Below are positions 20,784-32,547 of a stretch of 64,000 nt of DNA, piece after piece; the stretch's first letter is position 1; each line of letters opens with the position of its first letter. Where the stretch lies: assembly GCA_030770535.1 (NCBI GenBank), contig JASVEC010000012.1, positions 1,240,001 through 1,304,000 on the forward strand, written 5' to 3'. The translations under genes and the position numbers were made by a program. The DNA comes from Batkoa obscura. Taxonomy: Eukaryota > Entomophthoromycota > Entomophthoromycetes > Entomophthorales > Batkoaceae. The notes beneath the pieces are model-generated. The model was not told where the DNA came from. It did not search any database and saw only the letters and a list, made by a program, of their open reading frames with translations.

Positions 20784-22304
20784 ATGCAACTTTACTCTTC
20801 TCTTAAAGTAGCTCTTACCTTAACATTACTTTCCAGTGTCTTAGGTAAAGCTAAAATTGCAACCCAAGTAACTCAAGATTTAAATACCAAAAGTCTTGCT
20901 CCTATCCTTGTTCAATTACATCCAGCTGATGTTCCTACATTAAATATCAATGAAAACTCCAGACTTGCTGTTGATGAAGTTATTTTAGATGCCCATGCTG
21001 ATAACGTTGTTGATGTCTTAAATACTCATGCTGAACAAACTAAAGGTTCTGTTCAAGATATCTTAGAGAAATATAAGAAAGAAGGAAAAATTAAGGATTA
21101 TCGTTTCTATTCAATCTCTAACACTTTTGCTGTTGAAGCTCCAAAAGAATTGATTGATATTTTATCTAATAATAGTCAAGTTGAAGAAATTTCTTCTAAC
21201 CGTAAAGTAAACGCAAATGTTTTATCCCTTGGAAAACAAGAAGCTATGTTAGCTGGTGATATCAACTGGACTGGGAAAGAAGTTCATTGGAGTTTAAAAT
21301 TTATTAATGCTACTAAATTACCAAGAGAAGTCACCAATAACGCTAAATACTTACGTTATGCTAATGCTGATACTGGTGTAGATTATACTCATCCTGCCAT
21401 TGCTCATAATTATTTAGGAAGAGATTCAAGAGGAAAATACAATCATAATTATTATTGGTGGGATGCTAACAAATATGTCAATGCTACTAACCCAAATCCT
21501 AAATGTGGTATTGACTCTCAAGCCCCATGTGATGATGATATCCATGGAACCCATACCATGGGTACCGTCATTGGTGGTTTAAACTTAGGTGTATCTCCAT
21601 CTTCTAAATGGATGGCCTGTAAAAACATGGACCAAGGATTTGGATCTCCCGAATCTTACCTTGGTTGTTTACAATTCTTCTTAGCCCCAACCAATTTATA
21701 TGGTATTAACCCTCGCCCACATCTTCGCCCTCATGTTGTTGGTAACTCTTATGGTTGCCCAGGAGCTGAAGGTTGCTCCCGTTCTACCTTTAAATATGCT
21801 CTTAGAGCCATGAAATCCGCTGGTATTTTCATGTCCGTCTCTGCTGGTAACGAAGGAAGAGGAGGATGTTCTACCATTTTATCACCACCAGCTCTTGACC
21901 CTGGATCCTTCTCTGTTGCTGCTACTAAATATCAATCCTTTGAAAGAACTGACTTCTCATCAATGGGACCAGTAGATGAACGTCCACTTCTTTCAATTGA
22001 TGTTGCTGCTCCAGGTGCCAATATTACTTCTGCTGTTCCAGGTGGTAAATACGCTGCTTTACAAGGTACTTCTATGGCTTCGCCACATGTTTCTGGTGCT
22101 GCTTTATTAGTTATTGCTGGATGCCCACATTTAAATCGTAGAGTTGATCTTATTGCTAAAGTGTTACATCAATCTGCTACCCCAGTCCTCCCTAAAGTAA
22201 AGTGCGGTAAAGATACTGATAAATCTGTGCCAAATAATGAATACGGTTATGGTGTTATCAACGTAGCTAAAGCTTTACAAATATGTAAAAAGATTTATAA
22301 TTAG
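20784..22304 (+). CDS. Secreted subtilisin-like serine protease, copy B
   Basis: Intronless gene of 506 residues. The start at 20784 gives the signal peptide MQLYSSLKVALTLTLLSSVL; the frame is open 40 residues further upstream, but that part has no signal character. Propeptide, catalytic Asp, His (DDIHGTHTMG), oxyanion Asn and Ser (GTSMASPH) are all intact. Long stretches are identical to copy A, while differences cluster near the His loop (residues about 231-253) and in the AGNEGRGGCSTILSPPAL region (about 356-392). The clustering suggests altered substrate choice combined with conversion elsewhere. It should be secreted. The unlike 3' end (KALQICKKIYN) and flank show that the duplication boundary lies at the stop codon. 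Confidence 0.93.
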   Translation: MQLYSSLKVALTLTLLSSVLGKAKIATQVTQDLNTKSLAPILVQLHPADVPTLNINENSRLAVDEVILDAHADNVVDVLNTHAEQTKGSVQDILEKYKKEGKIKDYRFYSISNTFAVEAPKELIDILSNNSQVEEISSNRKVNANVLSLGKQEAMLAGDINWTGKEVHWSLKFINATKLPREVTNNAKYLRYANADTGVDYTHPAIAHNYLGRDSRGKYNHNYYWWDANKYVNATNPNPKCGIDSQAPCDDDIHGTHTMGTVIGGLNLGVSPSSKWMACKNMDQGFGSPESYLGCLQFFLAPTNLYGINPRPHLRPHVVGNSYGCPGAEGCSRSTFKYALRAMKSAGIFMSVSAGNEGRGGCSTILSPPALDPGSFSVAATKYQSFERTDFSSMGPVDERPLLSIDVAAPGANITSAVPGGKYAALQGTSMASPHVSGAALLVIAGCPHLNRRVDLIAKVLHQSATPVLPKVKCGKDTDKSVPNNEYGYGVINVAKALQICKKIYN

Positions 22305-22841
22305 TTTTTAAATTTAATTAAAGTAATATGTTGTTTAAATTATTTTAAGTTTTATTTTATTTTTAATATTAGTAGTTATAGTAAAGAGGTAATATTTACT
22401 AAATATCTAGATAAATTTAGAATAACATTAAAAGTAATGATAGATTTAATTATAATAGCTATTATTTTAAACGAGCGCATTGGCATATTTTGTCTTCATA
22501 TAATAGTAAATAATGTATGTAAATTATTTATAATTTATATTTGAATCATATCTAACATAATAACTAAAAGTAAGATATGAATTTATAAGTATATATTAAG
22601 CAGTTTTGTTTCTACTCAAACTGGCTTTTAAAACTATTTACTGCATAATACAATTTATTAAAAATAAATCAACTGATTTTAAACAAAATCACATAAACCC
22701 ATTTCAAAAAAAAACAATTGATAATTTGATTTATAGTAAAGTGGCCTAATCAATTGTTTAATTACACTTCATTACTTTTTTGAGAATATTTTAGCAATTA
22801 GTAATATAAATAAACAGTCTAATTTTAACAAAAAAACGACC
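22305..22841. other. Intergenic, convergent
   Basis: AT-rich sequence between the stops of subtilase B and the P4-ATPase gene. I see no repeat or gene in it. Confidence 0.5.
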
Positions 22842-25800
22842 TTACTTCTTCTGGAACAGGGATTTAGCATACTCAGTTGTTTGTTGAAAACTAGGAAGTT
22901 CTGGCGAAACCAATCTTTGAATGCATTTCCATGCAATGACAAAGCCAACGGATAGAATAAGTGGAAGCCACATTGAAGCTGAAGAAAATATAGTATAAAA
23001 ACTACCACGAACTGGCAAAACAGAGTCAAGAGGATATACTACAGAGAATATAGCTTCAATAATAATATAAACTGCTATGCTAAGTATAACAAAACCAATA
23101 TGAACTAAGGTACAAAAGTAAGATGAAAGTATAGCAACTACAATGCTTACTACAACAACTGTAGTAAAATAAACTGACATTCCCATATTCAAAACATTGA
23201 TATCAGAAGGTGGATATAAATCATAATCAGGTACTACCCAATAATACATTAAAAAATAGGGGAAAACAATCATTATCGAATGGATCCATGACATAATAAT
23301 TGTTCCAAGGTATAAAGGGATATTAAAATAAATACCTGCTGGGCCACAACTTTTATAGTCCTCTGGGTGTTCTAGTAAATAGTCTCTAGGATAATCTTGT
23401 TCTAAGGTTCCAATTACCAATACTGGGAGCAACGTAAATACTGCGTTGTAAAGTGAAAAGGACCATGTCTCGTACCATGAGGTACCCGTGTAGGCAGTAA
23501 AAGGTTGATATATATACTGTGCAAAATAAAAGGTCATACACTTATAAAACGTAAGCAAAATAAATCTAGAAATTCTAAAGTAATTCCAACGACCATGAAC
23601 TAATAAAAGTGGTAAAAGAAATCTAAATTGTGCAATACTATAGTCACTTGACTTTGCTGCCATTAAACCTTCATTTCCGGATATCCCGATTCCAATATGT
23701 GCTTCCTGTATCATTGACACATCATTACCCCCATCTCCTATAGCTAATGTTACAACCTTGGTTATTTTATTTCTCACCATACGAACTACTGTCGCTTTTT
23801 GGGCTGGAGATGAACGACACAATATTACTGAAGTACATTTTAATGCTAAAGTGAGGAATTGTCCAAGATCCTCCCCCTCTCTAGCTTCTAGATGTGAAAA
23901 GGTACCACCATCTATCACTAAGCAAGACCCTTCTTTCCAATTATCAATAGCACCTTTAATTTGTTGCGATAATTCCTTTTCTTTGATATCTAGCACAATT
24001 AATGGAGCATCTGGCAAAACAAGAGAACACGATCTTCCTATATTAATTGCAGTTTCTCTTTTATCACCTGTAAGTACCCATATTTTAATTCCGGCTTTCT
24101 GAAGTTTAAAGATAGTATCTGGAACTCCTTCTTGTAATCGATCTTCTAATGCTATAGCACAAAGTAATTTAAGGTCACTCTCAAGTTCTGACACAATCTG
24201 ATCAATGCTTTTTTGACGACTTGTGTTTAAGTTATTAGTTGCAGAATCATAATCCTTTTTCCATTTTCTATACGTTTCTTCTCTAATACTTTTATACGCA
24301 TATACTAACGTTCTTAAACCTTGACAAGAGTAACCATATATGCATTTGTTTAAGTCTTCAACAGTATCGCTTTTGTTATCTTTGGAAAGTAATGGAATAA
24401 TAGTAGAATCTGCACCTTTACATATTATCATCAAGTCTTCTGAATCTGGTAGTTTACATATTACTGACATACGTTTACGATCACTTGAAAATTCAATTAT
24501 ATCCAAAATATCAACTTCAAAGTCCTCTCCTAGGCATTCTAGGAAAATCTGATGTGAACTCCTACCTTTTAAAATCAATCCTAGGCCCTTAGCACCTTTA
24601 ACTAATGCTAATTCATCTGGTGATGTAGCTTGGTAATTTATCTCATTATTTTCACTATTACTATCTGGGTTAACAGTGTGGCAGATACCGATTGCTAAAA
24701 GAGAAAATTGTGGAGTAATAGAGACATCAAAAACCTTTGAAATATTATCTATGGGTTCGAATCCTTGTGTTGGACAGGGCAACTTTACGCTGTTTGTTGA
24801 AAAAGACATATCTGGGTCATAGTTATAACTGACATTATTACAATAAACTCTACGTAAATGCATTGAATTTTCAGTAAGTGTACCTGTTTTATCTGAAAAA
24901 ATATAGCTGACCATACCCAAATCTTCATTCAAAACAGAGGTATGAAATTTAGCTGGTGTTTTTGTTTTGTCATGATATAACTCTTTGTCCTGTGATATAA
25001 AATATGCTTGAACCACTTTACAAAACTCTAAACTTACAAATAATGATATAGGTACAATGGTATTCAAAATGACTATAAATCCTAAAAAGGTTAAAGTTAT
25101 GTTACCAGCAGTTGCTCTAGTAAAGTTTAAATACCAAGCGTTGGCCCCTTCATTTCTTTCCCAAGATACGTTGAGGACAGTTGCAATAATGGATAAAAGT
25201 AATAGGAGTAAAAAGGCAGTTAAAACCGCTCTATTGATAGACTTAGTTAAGAAGGGTATTTTTGGTTTAATATTACGGTTGGCATTTAAGCGGATTTTAG
25301 TTTCTTCACCAGAATATAATATCATACCATAAATATAAGGTATATTTCTTAAAATGGATCCTCTTAAAAGTACTTGTCCTATATTCAAAGGAAATTGAGA
25401 TGAATCACTTAAATGGAAATTTCCTTCAATTTTATACATATCTTCCGTTGGCTCCTCAACTTGAACATATCCTCTTAAATCAGAAAAACTACCTTTTTCG
25501 GTAATGAGTTCTTGTAATGGCTGTAATCCTTGAACACGCTTAAGATTTGTTTCACCATCCAATGCAGCAGTTTCAACATAACACAATGAGTTTTGATTTG
25601 ATGAAGCTAGAAGTACGAGGTCAGCCGGAATCCATTCATTCTCTTTGATTTTAACGATATCGCCAACATAAAGTTCAGACCATGCTTTTTTTTCAAACTC
25701 AGATGTCCTTTCAGTCATTTGAATTGACTGATTTTCTTCAACCAAGCCTTCATTTTTTAATACCTCGACTTTACGATTGTTTTCGGTATGGTCCATTTGG

Positions 25801-26132
25801 TGCCTTCTAAAATCATCATAGCCTTCATGTGCCATAGCTATAAGTACAAATATTGACAGTGGTAATATAGTAGACCCAACACCTACTGGTGAAGCACCAG
25901 GTATAAATTGAATAATACTAATAATTAAGAAATATACATTGACTAAGTTAGAGAATTGAATATACAAATTGACAGGAATAAAATTAAGTAGGGTGTATTT
26001 TGAAGTACGTATTGAATTATTAATTAAATTGAGATCTCTTTTTAAAAAATCAATCCTTCGACTTCTATTTTCAGTATTAACGGAGTTTTGATTCCTTTTA
26101 AATATTCTTCTAAAAAATTTGAATAGCTTCAT
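22842..26132 (-). CDS. P4-type ATPase (phospholipid flippase)
   Basis: Single exon of 1,096 residues. P4 hallmarks in order: the N-terminal FIPVNLYIQFSNLVNVYFL membrane hairpin, actuator-domain DGETNLK (192-198), the PISLFVSLEF membrane helix (about 361-370), phosphorylation motif DKTGTLTEN with Asp414, KGADSTI in the nucleotide domain, LTGDKRETAINIG, the hinge GDGGNDVSMIQ, and a C-terminal block of about six membrane helices. P4-ATPases flip aminophospholipids to the cytosolic leaflet, usually with a Cdc50 partner, which is not present here. The N- and C-termini are short, so long regulatory tails as in Drs2 are lacking. ISGNEG replaces the usual ISGxEG or AGxEG variants, and I cannot assign a subfamily. 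Its lack of introns is unusual for the window. Confidence 0.95.
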   Translation of the reverse strand: MKLFKFFRRIFKRNQNSVNTENRSRRIDFLKRDLNLINNSIRTSKYTLLNFIPVNLYIQFSNLVNVYFLIISIIQFIPGASPVGVGSTILPLSIFVLIAMAHEGYDDFRRHQMDHTENNRKVEVLKNEGLVEENQSIQMTERTSEFEKKAWSELYVGDIVKIKENEWIPADLVLLASSNQNSLCYVETAALDGETNLKRVQGLQPLQELITEKGSFSDLRGYVQVEEPTEDMYKIEGNFHLSDSSQFPLNIGQVLLRGSILRNIPYIYGMILYSGEETKIRLNANRNIKPKIPFLTKSINRAVLTAFLLLLLLSIIATVLNVSWERNEGANAWYLNFTRATAGNITLTFLGFIVILNTIVPISLFVSLEFCKVVQAYFISQDKELYHDKTKTPAKFHTSVLNEDLGMVSYIFSDKTGTLTENSMHLRRVYCNNVSYNYDPDMSFSTNSVKLPCPTQGFEPIDNISKVFDVSITPQFSLLAIGICHTVNPDSNSENNEINYQATSPDELALVKGAKGLGLILKGRSSHQIFLECLGEDFEVDILDIIEFSSDRKRMSVICKLPDSEDLMIICKGADSTIIPLLSKDNKSDTVEDLNKCIYGYSCQGLRTLVYAYKSIREETYRKWKKDYDSATNNLNTSRQKSIDQIVSELESDLKLLCAIALEDRLQEGVPDTIFKLQKAGIKIWVLTGDKRETAINIGRSCSLVLPDAPLIVLDIKEKELSQQIKGAIDNWKEGSCLVIDGGTFSHLEAREGEDLGQFLTLALKCTSVILCRSSPAQKATVVRMVRNKITKVVTLAIGDGGNDVSMIQEAHIGIGISGNEGLMAAKSSDYSIAQFRFLLPLLLVHGRWNYFRISRFILLTFYKCMTFYFAQYIYQPFTAYTGTSWYETWSFSLYNAVFTLLPVLVIGTLEQDYPRDYLLEHPEDYKSCGPAGIYFNIPLYLGTIIMSWIHSIMIVFPYFLMYYWVVPDYDLYPPSDINVLNMGMSVYFTTVVVVSIVVAILSSYFCTLVHIGFVILSIAVYIIIEAIFSVVYPLDSVLPVRGSFYTIFSSASMWLPLILSVGFVIAWKCIQRLVSPELPSFQQTTEYAKSLFQKK

Positions 26133-27637
26133 ATTGATTAAATAAATAAAAAATTAAATTATTTGAATTGGACTATTGAACAGTATCTATTTACAAAATT
26201 AAATAATTTTTTGATATAAACACATTAAAAAAACTATAAAACGTTTATTTTGAGAAAAATAAAATTGGAAAATAAAACAAAAAGAGTTTTTATAAATTCA
26301 TTTATATGAGATTTGATTGGTTATTCAAAAATCTCCATGTTAATGATTTTTAATTTATTTGGGTTAACTAACATTCTCAGTTTAGTATAGCTTTTCACTA
26401 GAAATTATGTGGACATTGATTAAATGTTTTACATTTTTATCAAATATAAAGACTATAAATAGATGCTAGTAATTTATTATTATTCTAATACTTTAAATCA
26501 AACTTTATTACTTTAAACAATGTATTTATCCCTTTGTTAAAACCTTTAATTTTTTAAAAACTTGGCAAAATCAATCAATCAATCATAACTATTTTTTTAC
26601 TAAAAAAATAATACCGCTTCTAAAAAAGAAACTATATTTTTTATTACATGATGTGTTAGCACTTTATTATTTGTTGTATTAATATTAAGTGAACATTATA
26701 CAAAATAAATAACAAATGCGGGTTCGTATAGCTGTTAAGTTTGTGAAATCAAAAATAGAATCTATAAATAAATAATGCAAACTAATTATAAAGGAATCCT
26801 TATTTATTAATCATAGATAAAAGAAGATAAAGTATAGGTAAAAATAGAATTCTTTTTATTCTAAAATATTTATGCAGTAACAAAATAATTTGTTGAAGGG
26901 GATAAAGTATTTTAGCAATAAATTCATAGCCACCACTTGATATGACATGCTTTTATTTGTAAGTGTCTTATTAGTAATCTGCTCAAATTCTACGCTTAAA
27001 AAGTAAAAAATAATTGAAAGAAAAGGGATGTTCCTATATGATAGACAGAACTCTTAGTTTTGAAAATAGTACCCAAGTTACATTTTAATTTTCAACTTTT
27101 AATGTTATTTCAATCTATTTCTATTCGCTTATATCATTGCTATTAGCTATTAAAATTATAGTAAAATTTATATGAATATATACTTATAAGCATTAGCAAT
27201 ATCATGTGTAGGGATAACTTTTATCCAGATTAAAATATTATCCATTTTGACCAAAACAAATACCAACTAAAAAAATAAAATTGAATTAAAAGCATCTGAA
27301 GTTTTTTAGAGGACAGATATCTTTAATGTCTTCTAACTTAAAATATTATACAAATATTATATAAAATGAAATTTATTATTTGTTATTAGAGTCAGGCTTA
27401 GACGAAGCTAGACCTAGTGCTATATTTTTGCATGCATAAAAACTTAAAAGAATTACCCAGGCAAAAACTCACTGCTATCCAGTAGATAAAAAAATAAAAT
27501 TGATCGTTCTTTTGATTAATCCAAAATTTTAATCTAATTGTAGAAACAAATCAAAAGAAGCCAGCCAAAGCTAAGATGCAAAAAAAAAGGAAATAAAAAA
27601 AGATGGAGAAAAAAAAGCAACTAATTTTAATCAAAAG
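26133..27637. other. Intergenic, divergent
   Basis: About 1.5 kb, AT-rich, upstream of both the P4-ATPase and the small membrane protein gene. It holds the degenerate MITE copy 10 and no supported gene. Confidence 0.55.
26940..27041 (-). mobile_element. MITE copy 10, old
   Basis: TGACATGCTTTTATTTGTAA, then CTCAAATTCTACGCTTAAAA, ending GGGATGTTCCTATATG. The block order matches minus-oriented copies but divergence is high. Confidence 0.6.
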
Positions 27638-28285
27638 ATGAGTCAAAGAAGTTTAAAACCAAGTGAATTTGATGCGAAATATAGTAAAACAGTAGCAAAA
27701 CAAGGAGAACAAACAAAAAAATTAATTGATGATATCCCTGAGGATGAGAAATGGCGATTGATAAAGCAAAGTGGCATTTTAGACAAAGTAAAAGAAAAAG
27801 AAGAAAAGGTTGATTTTACAAAACCACCACCGGATGATTTTATTTTCGACTCTATTATTTATTCAATTCCATTCACTACATTTTATTCTATAATGGAATT
27901 ACTTATTTTCAAACAATATGGGGAGCCTTTTGAGATACTTGATCTGATCAAATGTTTTATTAGAATATTTCCAGGTAATTAATAATTTAAACTTTATTAA
28001 AATCAACTAGATTAATTTTAATCTAATTTTTCAGCATTATGCTTTTTTATCTATGTAACAAATAAACATAGAGGTAATCGATATGTTAAAATGGGCTTGC
28101 TATTAGCTGGTTTAGCTTGTGGAGTTAAGCTAATGACTTTAATGAAAGGAAGGCCTACATTAGGAGAAATGAAATCCTCAGCAGGACTATCTACGCTTTG
28201 GGCTTATACTGCTTTCCAGCTAGACTTTGTTCCTTGTTTAATTTCGGTTCTAACCCCTGCTCTCTTCTACCTTTATCAAAATTGA
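27638..28285 (+). CDS. Small conserved-looking membrane protein, function unknown
   Basis: Two exons, 27638-27974 and 28035-28285, joined in frame (FPG/ALCFF junction read as FPALCFF) give about 195 residues. The N-terminal third is charged and soluble (SEFDAKYSK, EDEKWRLIKQSG). From about residue 68 there are three to four hydrophobic segments: SIIYSIPFTTFYSIMELLIF, ALCFFIYV, MGLLLAGLACGVKLMTL and a final FVPCLISVLTPALFYLY. The pattern IPFTTFYSIMELLIFKQYG recalls small uncharacterised fungal membrane proteins, but I cannot name the family. The 3' neighbour is the DHHC gene in the same direction, about 270 bases away. Confidence 0.75.
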
Positions 28286-28554
28286 TTAAAGGGTGGCCAT
28301 AGCAATTTTCCTAAATATTAAAACGATGTGACTTTTATTCTTAAAGATGGAGATAGCATTTGGATTTGATATAGCTTTTTAAAGTTGTTTATAATAAATA
28401 AATGTATAGTAATTATATTCACTTTTTATACTAATCAAAATAGTTTAATTTAATAAAATCTAATATAATATATTAAAGTCTATGATAGGATATGATTGGT
28501 AGCTTTAATAGGCTCTTAAACAAATAACGGTAATAAACTTTAATCATTTTTAGA

Positions 28555-30007
28555 ATGGATTTAGGAAAGCTAGTAGTAGGATTTGTGGTATTTTTGATTG
28601 TTTATATAGGATATACTGGACAATATATATTTTATAAGTATTATGAAGAAATAAGTGTTCAATTTGTCCTTCTTTTAATTATATATAACGCCCTAGTAAT
28701 ATTATTATTGTATAATTATTATTTGGCGGTAACTACGGATCCAGGGAAAGTACCCAAAGGATGGGTAATATCAAAAAGATGGCCATAAAGCTATTAACTT
28801 ATTATATTTCAGGCTCCTGATCCTAATGCACCTTATTTACAAGTTAAAAAATCGAATGCTAAACCAAGATTTTGTAAAACTTGTAAACAATATAAACCAC
28901 CCAGAACACATCATTGTTCTTCTTGTGAAAGGTATAAATTATTAACTAGATTGTATTACGATATTTTAAAGAAATCATTAGATGTGTTTTAAAAATGGAC
29001 CATCATTGTAAGTATATTTTATTAAAATAACAATGGTTAATAGTTAATTAGGTCCATGGTTAAATAATTGCGTTGGCTATTATAATTTTGGTCACTTTGT
29101 AAGATTCATATTTTATGTCAATATAACCACCGGTATAAGCTTTTACATATTTGTAAGATATTTAATACTGTTATTTGACACTACTTATTATATAAAAGTA
29201 AGTTATATATATATCTCGGCTTTAATAGCAACTTAATTATTATAGCGATACAACTCAATCACATCATTCGATATTTTTGTATTAATAAGTAATTTGGTGT
29301 TATGCACACCAACTTTTATTTGCGTATTGTTTCTATCAGCATATCAATTTTATTCAGTATGTGAGAACACGACGACTATTGAAAATATGGAAAAAGATAA
29401 GGTGGCCAGTTTGGTCAAATCAGGAAAACTAACTGAAGTATTTTGTTAATTTTTTTATTATAGATTTAGTTTTATTTATTTATTTAGGTCAAATTCCCAT
29501 ACGATTTAGGAGTAATTAAAAATATAAAGAGCGTATTAGGTGAAAGAGTCTTTTTGTGGTTATGGCCTCAGGAGATGAAAGGAGATGGGGTATCATTTGA
29601 AATAAAATTATATGAGGATGAAGAAGGGGTAGTATGGCCGCCACCAGAATACTCACATCATAAGAATAAACGAGAAGAAGGTAATCATTAATTCATGGCT
29701 AAGATGAATTAAATAGAGTTTATACTTATGTTATATAGAAATGGAGATAAAGTATAGTAAAAATGATGATGGTGAATATCTTATTCCTACTCAAAAATAT
29801 AAACCACAGAGTAATAGTTATCTTAATTATTTAGATCAAAGCGAAGACAACTCAAGTAATAATTTGACTGACGATGATGATGATGATGATGACAATTATA
29901 ATAAGTTTATTACTAAAAGTGTTACCCGTGCTAAACCATACTTACCACTAAACGTTAATGACGATGGTGATGACGAAAATGATGATGTACCTCTTGGGTT
30001 GTTATAA
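28555..30007 (+). CDS. DHHC palmitoyltransferase, Pfa4-like
   Basis: Seven exons, beginning 28555-28764, 28813-28931, 28982-29007, 29052-29197 and 29246 onward; the DHHC cysteine codon is split by an intron (29008-29051). The protein of about 390 residues has two N-terminal membrane helices, TTDPGKVPKGW, the zinc-binding Cys-rich domain (FCKTCKQYKPPRTHHC), the catalytic DHHCPWLNNCVGYYNFGHF and two more helices. The C-terminal part has KFPYDLGVIKNIKSVLGERV and WLWPQE, close to the PFA4-type C-terminal signature, and an acidic Asp-run tail. It S-acylates membrane proteins at the ER or Golgi; Pfa4 of yeast modifies chitin synthase Chs3, but that substrate is not shown here. Confidence 0.9.
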
Positions 30008-32547
30008 GTAAATAGACATATTCTACATTTAATTATTAAGTTATAAAGACAAATACCATTTTTGAACCTATTTATCCCACTGCTTTAAAAATACGAGTTT
30101 TAAACTACTATTCTATTATTTTAACACTTATTATTACTAATTTGATATAAAAAAACTTAACCTATACTTAAAAATAATAATACTTTTATATCGAATATAT
30201 ATGTTTTAAATGCCTATTGTATAGAGTATGTGCTCTAAGCTTGTGATAAAAATAAAAACTGTAAGATATCCTTTATAAAGACAAAAACATTATAGTAAAT
30301 TTTTTATCCTGAAATTTACCAACTAATTATTTGACAGTAATTATAATCAGTAACCCATTGTACTGATTTCTTGAACTTTGAAATTACTGGAAACAGTTTT
30401 GATTTACATACACACCATTTTAAACTTGTCCAAAAAAGGAAAAGTTTGAGATTATATTTTGAATTTACACCCTAATACACAAAATGATTAGTAAACGATT
30501 AGCTTATTATATCTAAATCGCTTTTAATACCCGATCTTTGTTAACATTTTCGCGTAAAACTATTTACCAAGGGATATTAATTTTGGCGTTTAATATATTA
30601 GTTTCTTTCAATTGAGTTTAAATTAGTTCAATACCATTTTTATTTAATTTAGAAATTCGATTTATAAAAAAATCAAAGCTAAATTGCAAATCTTTATATT
30701 AAATTAAGATTATTATGAGGTTTTGATACCATCATTTTTAGTTATAAAATTTATTTTATCTTAAAATTACTATAGCAGCTATCTGGCATTTTCCATTAAA
30801 AAAGATCAAAATTAAAAAATGGTCTAATCTGAGATTACAATACTAACTGTTCATATTATCTTTGTTATCTTCCCTTCTAACCCTTGTTTTATTTCATTTA
30901 GTTTAACCAGAAGAGGTTCAAACCTTTATTTAAATTAGTTTCTTAGATAACAGTATGCCTTATTAATAATTTATCCCTTATACTTTAATTGGATTCCAGT
31001 ATGATAATTAATATGTTTTTCATGAAAGTTAACTTTTAATGTGTAAATAGTGAGTTCATTATTTAAAAAATAACTAGAGAGTAATAATAAAATACAAAAA
31101 TTAGACCTCTTCTTCTATATTTATTAACTTTACTTTAATTTTTTTAAAGCAGTGTGTTGTATCAAACAAGATAAAAACATTCAACTTCAATTTAATACAC
31201 GAAGTTGACTTTAAAATACACAATTCTTTGTAATGTGAAGTTAGCTAAGTTAAAATATTTGTTTATTAAAAATAGGGAAACTCGGGCCTTATAAGCTTTT
31301 CAGTGTAACTTAGCTTTGAAGAAATGTGTTAAAATTAAGCTATATTATAAAAAGCGAATATTTTAATCAATGATGTTATCTTTTTCACTTAATTAAAATT
31401 TCAAAAACTTAGTTAAAAAGGATACATTTCACTACAATACTATGTTTTTAATGATTATTAACTTTATTTTCATACCTAATAAAAGTTAAAGATTTATATT
31501 TAATAAGTAATTAAGTCACAGTATAAAATAATTATACAAACTGAACTTTCTTAAATAACAATAAGCATTTAGAAAACGGATTTAAAATCAATTAGTTGTA
31601 AGTGGAATATCTTATTGAAATTTTATCTTTTATATTTTTATAAGGAAAAATCTATTTTTAATAAACAACAAATTATAGTTTATATTTTATAATTTATTTT
31701 GCATATTTATAATTAATAATTAATTTTAAAAGATAGTGTAACCATATTATTAAATATAATAATTATAGTTAAAGTCTTTTATCATTAGTTTAAAAACAAT
31801 AACATAAGATATTTTTTAATTGATTTTTACAATTTTCTTGGTGTTCATTCTTTAAGTTAATAACATATTAGAATTAACTTATAATAAAATTCTACTATTA
31901 ATCTGTTCTATATTGAATAGTTATAAAAAGATAAAAAAAAGTTTGGTGTTCAAATTGAACTTTTCTAAATTAAGAATATAGTTTATGTAAGAATAAATCA
32001 ATGTGTCGAAATACACCTTTCTTTGTTTTATTAAAACAATTATTTAATTTCTTTAAAGTTTAAAAAGTGAAATAATGTACATTATCGAATTAATATACGG
32101 ATAAATGTGTTACCAGGTTAAGTAATAAGAGCTATAAACTAGTAAGTTAAACAGCTTTGACGATGATTTGCTAATTCGAACATCCAACAAAGTATTCAAG
32201 CCACCTTAACTCAACTTTATCCTCCAATCAATACATATACTTTTCTATTAATTCTCTTTACTCATTTATTTAAAAAATTTACTAACTTAATTCACATTGG
32301 GTAAATTTTGTCCAATAGGGTAACTAATATCAAATATTACTGGTTTTGATTAAGTTTAATTTGTCTAATTCTTATCTATTATATCATTATTATTAAATTA
32401 TAGGGCTTATCTCACCCTGATTAAGTGATAATAAACTTTTATTATTCTTGAATAGTAGTTAAAAATAGATTCCAACTATAAATAGTCCACTAACTATCCA
32501 ACTTTGAATTTACAACTCTCTTTTAAATATTCAACTTTTAGTTTGAG
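30008..32547. other. Long gene-free AT-rich stretch
   Basis: About 2.5 kb without a reading frame over 60 codons that looks real, no MITE and no recognisable RNA gene. Short homopolymer runs only. The right part should hold the promoter of the 32548 gene. Confidence 0.55.

Noticed and set aside
8700-22304. A protease/regulator gene cluster with the Zn2Cys6 factor controlling the subtilases
   Set aside because: Only proximity supports it; no shared upstream motif with a zinc-cluster site (CGG repeats) was seen at either subtilase.
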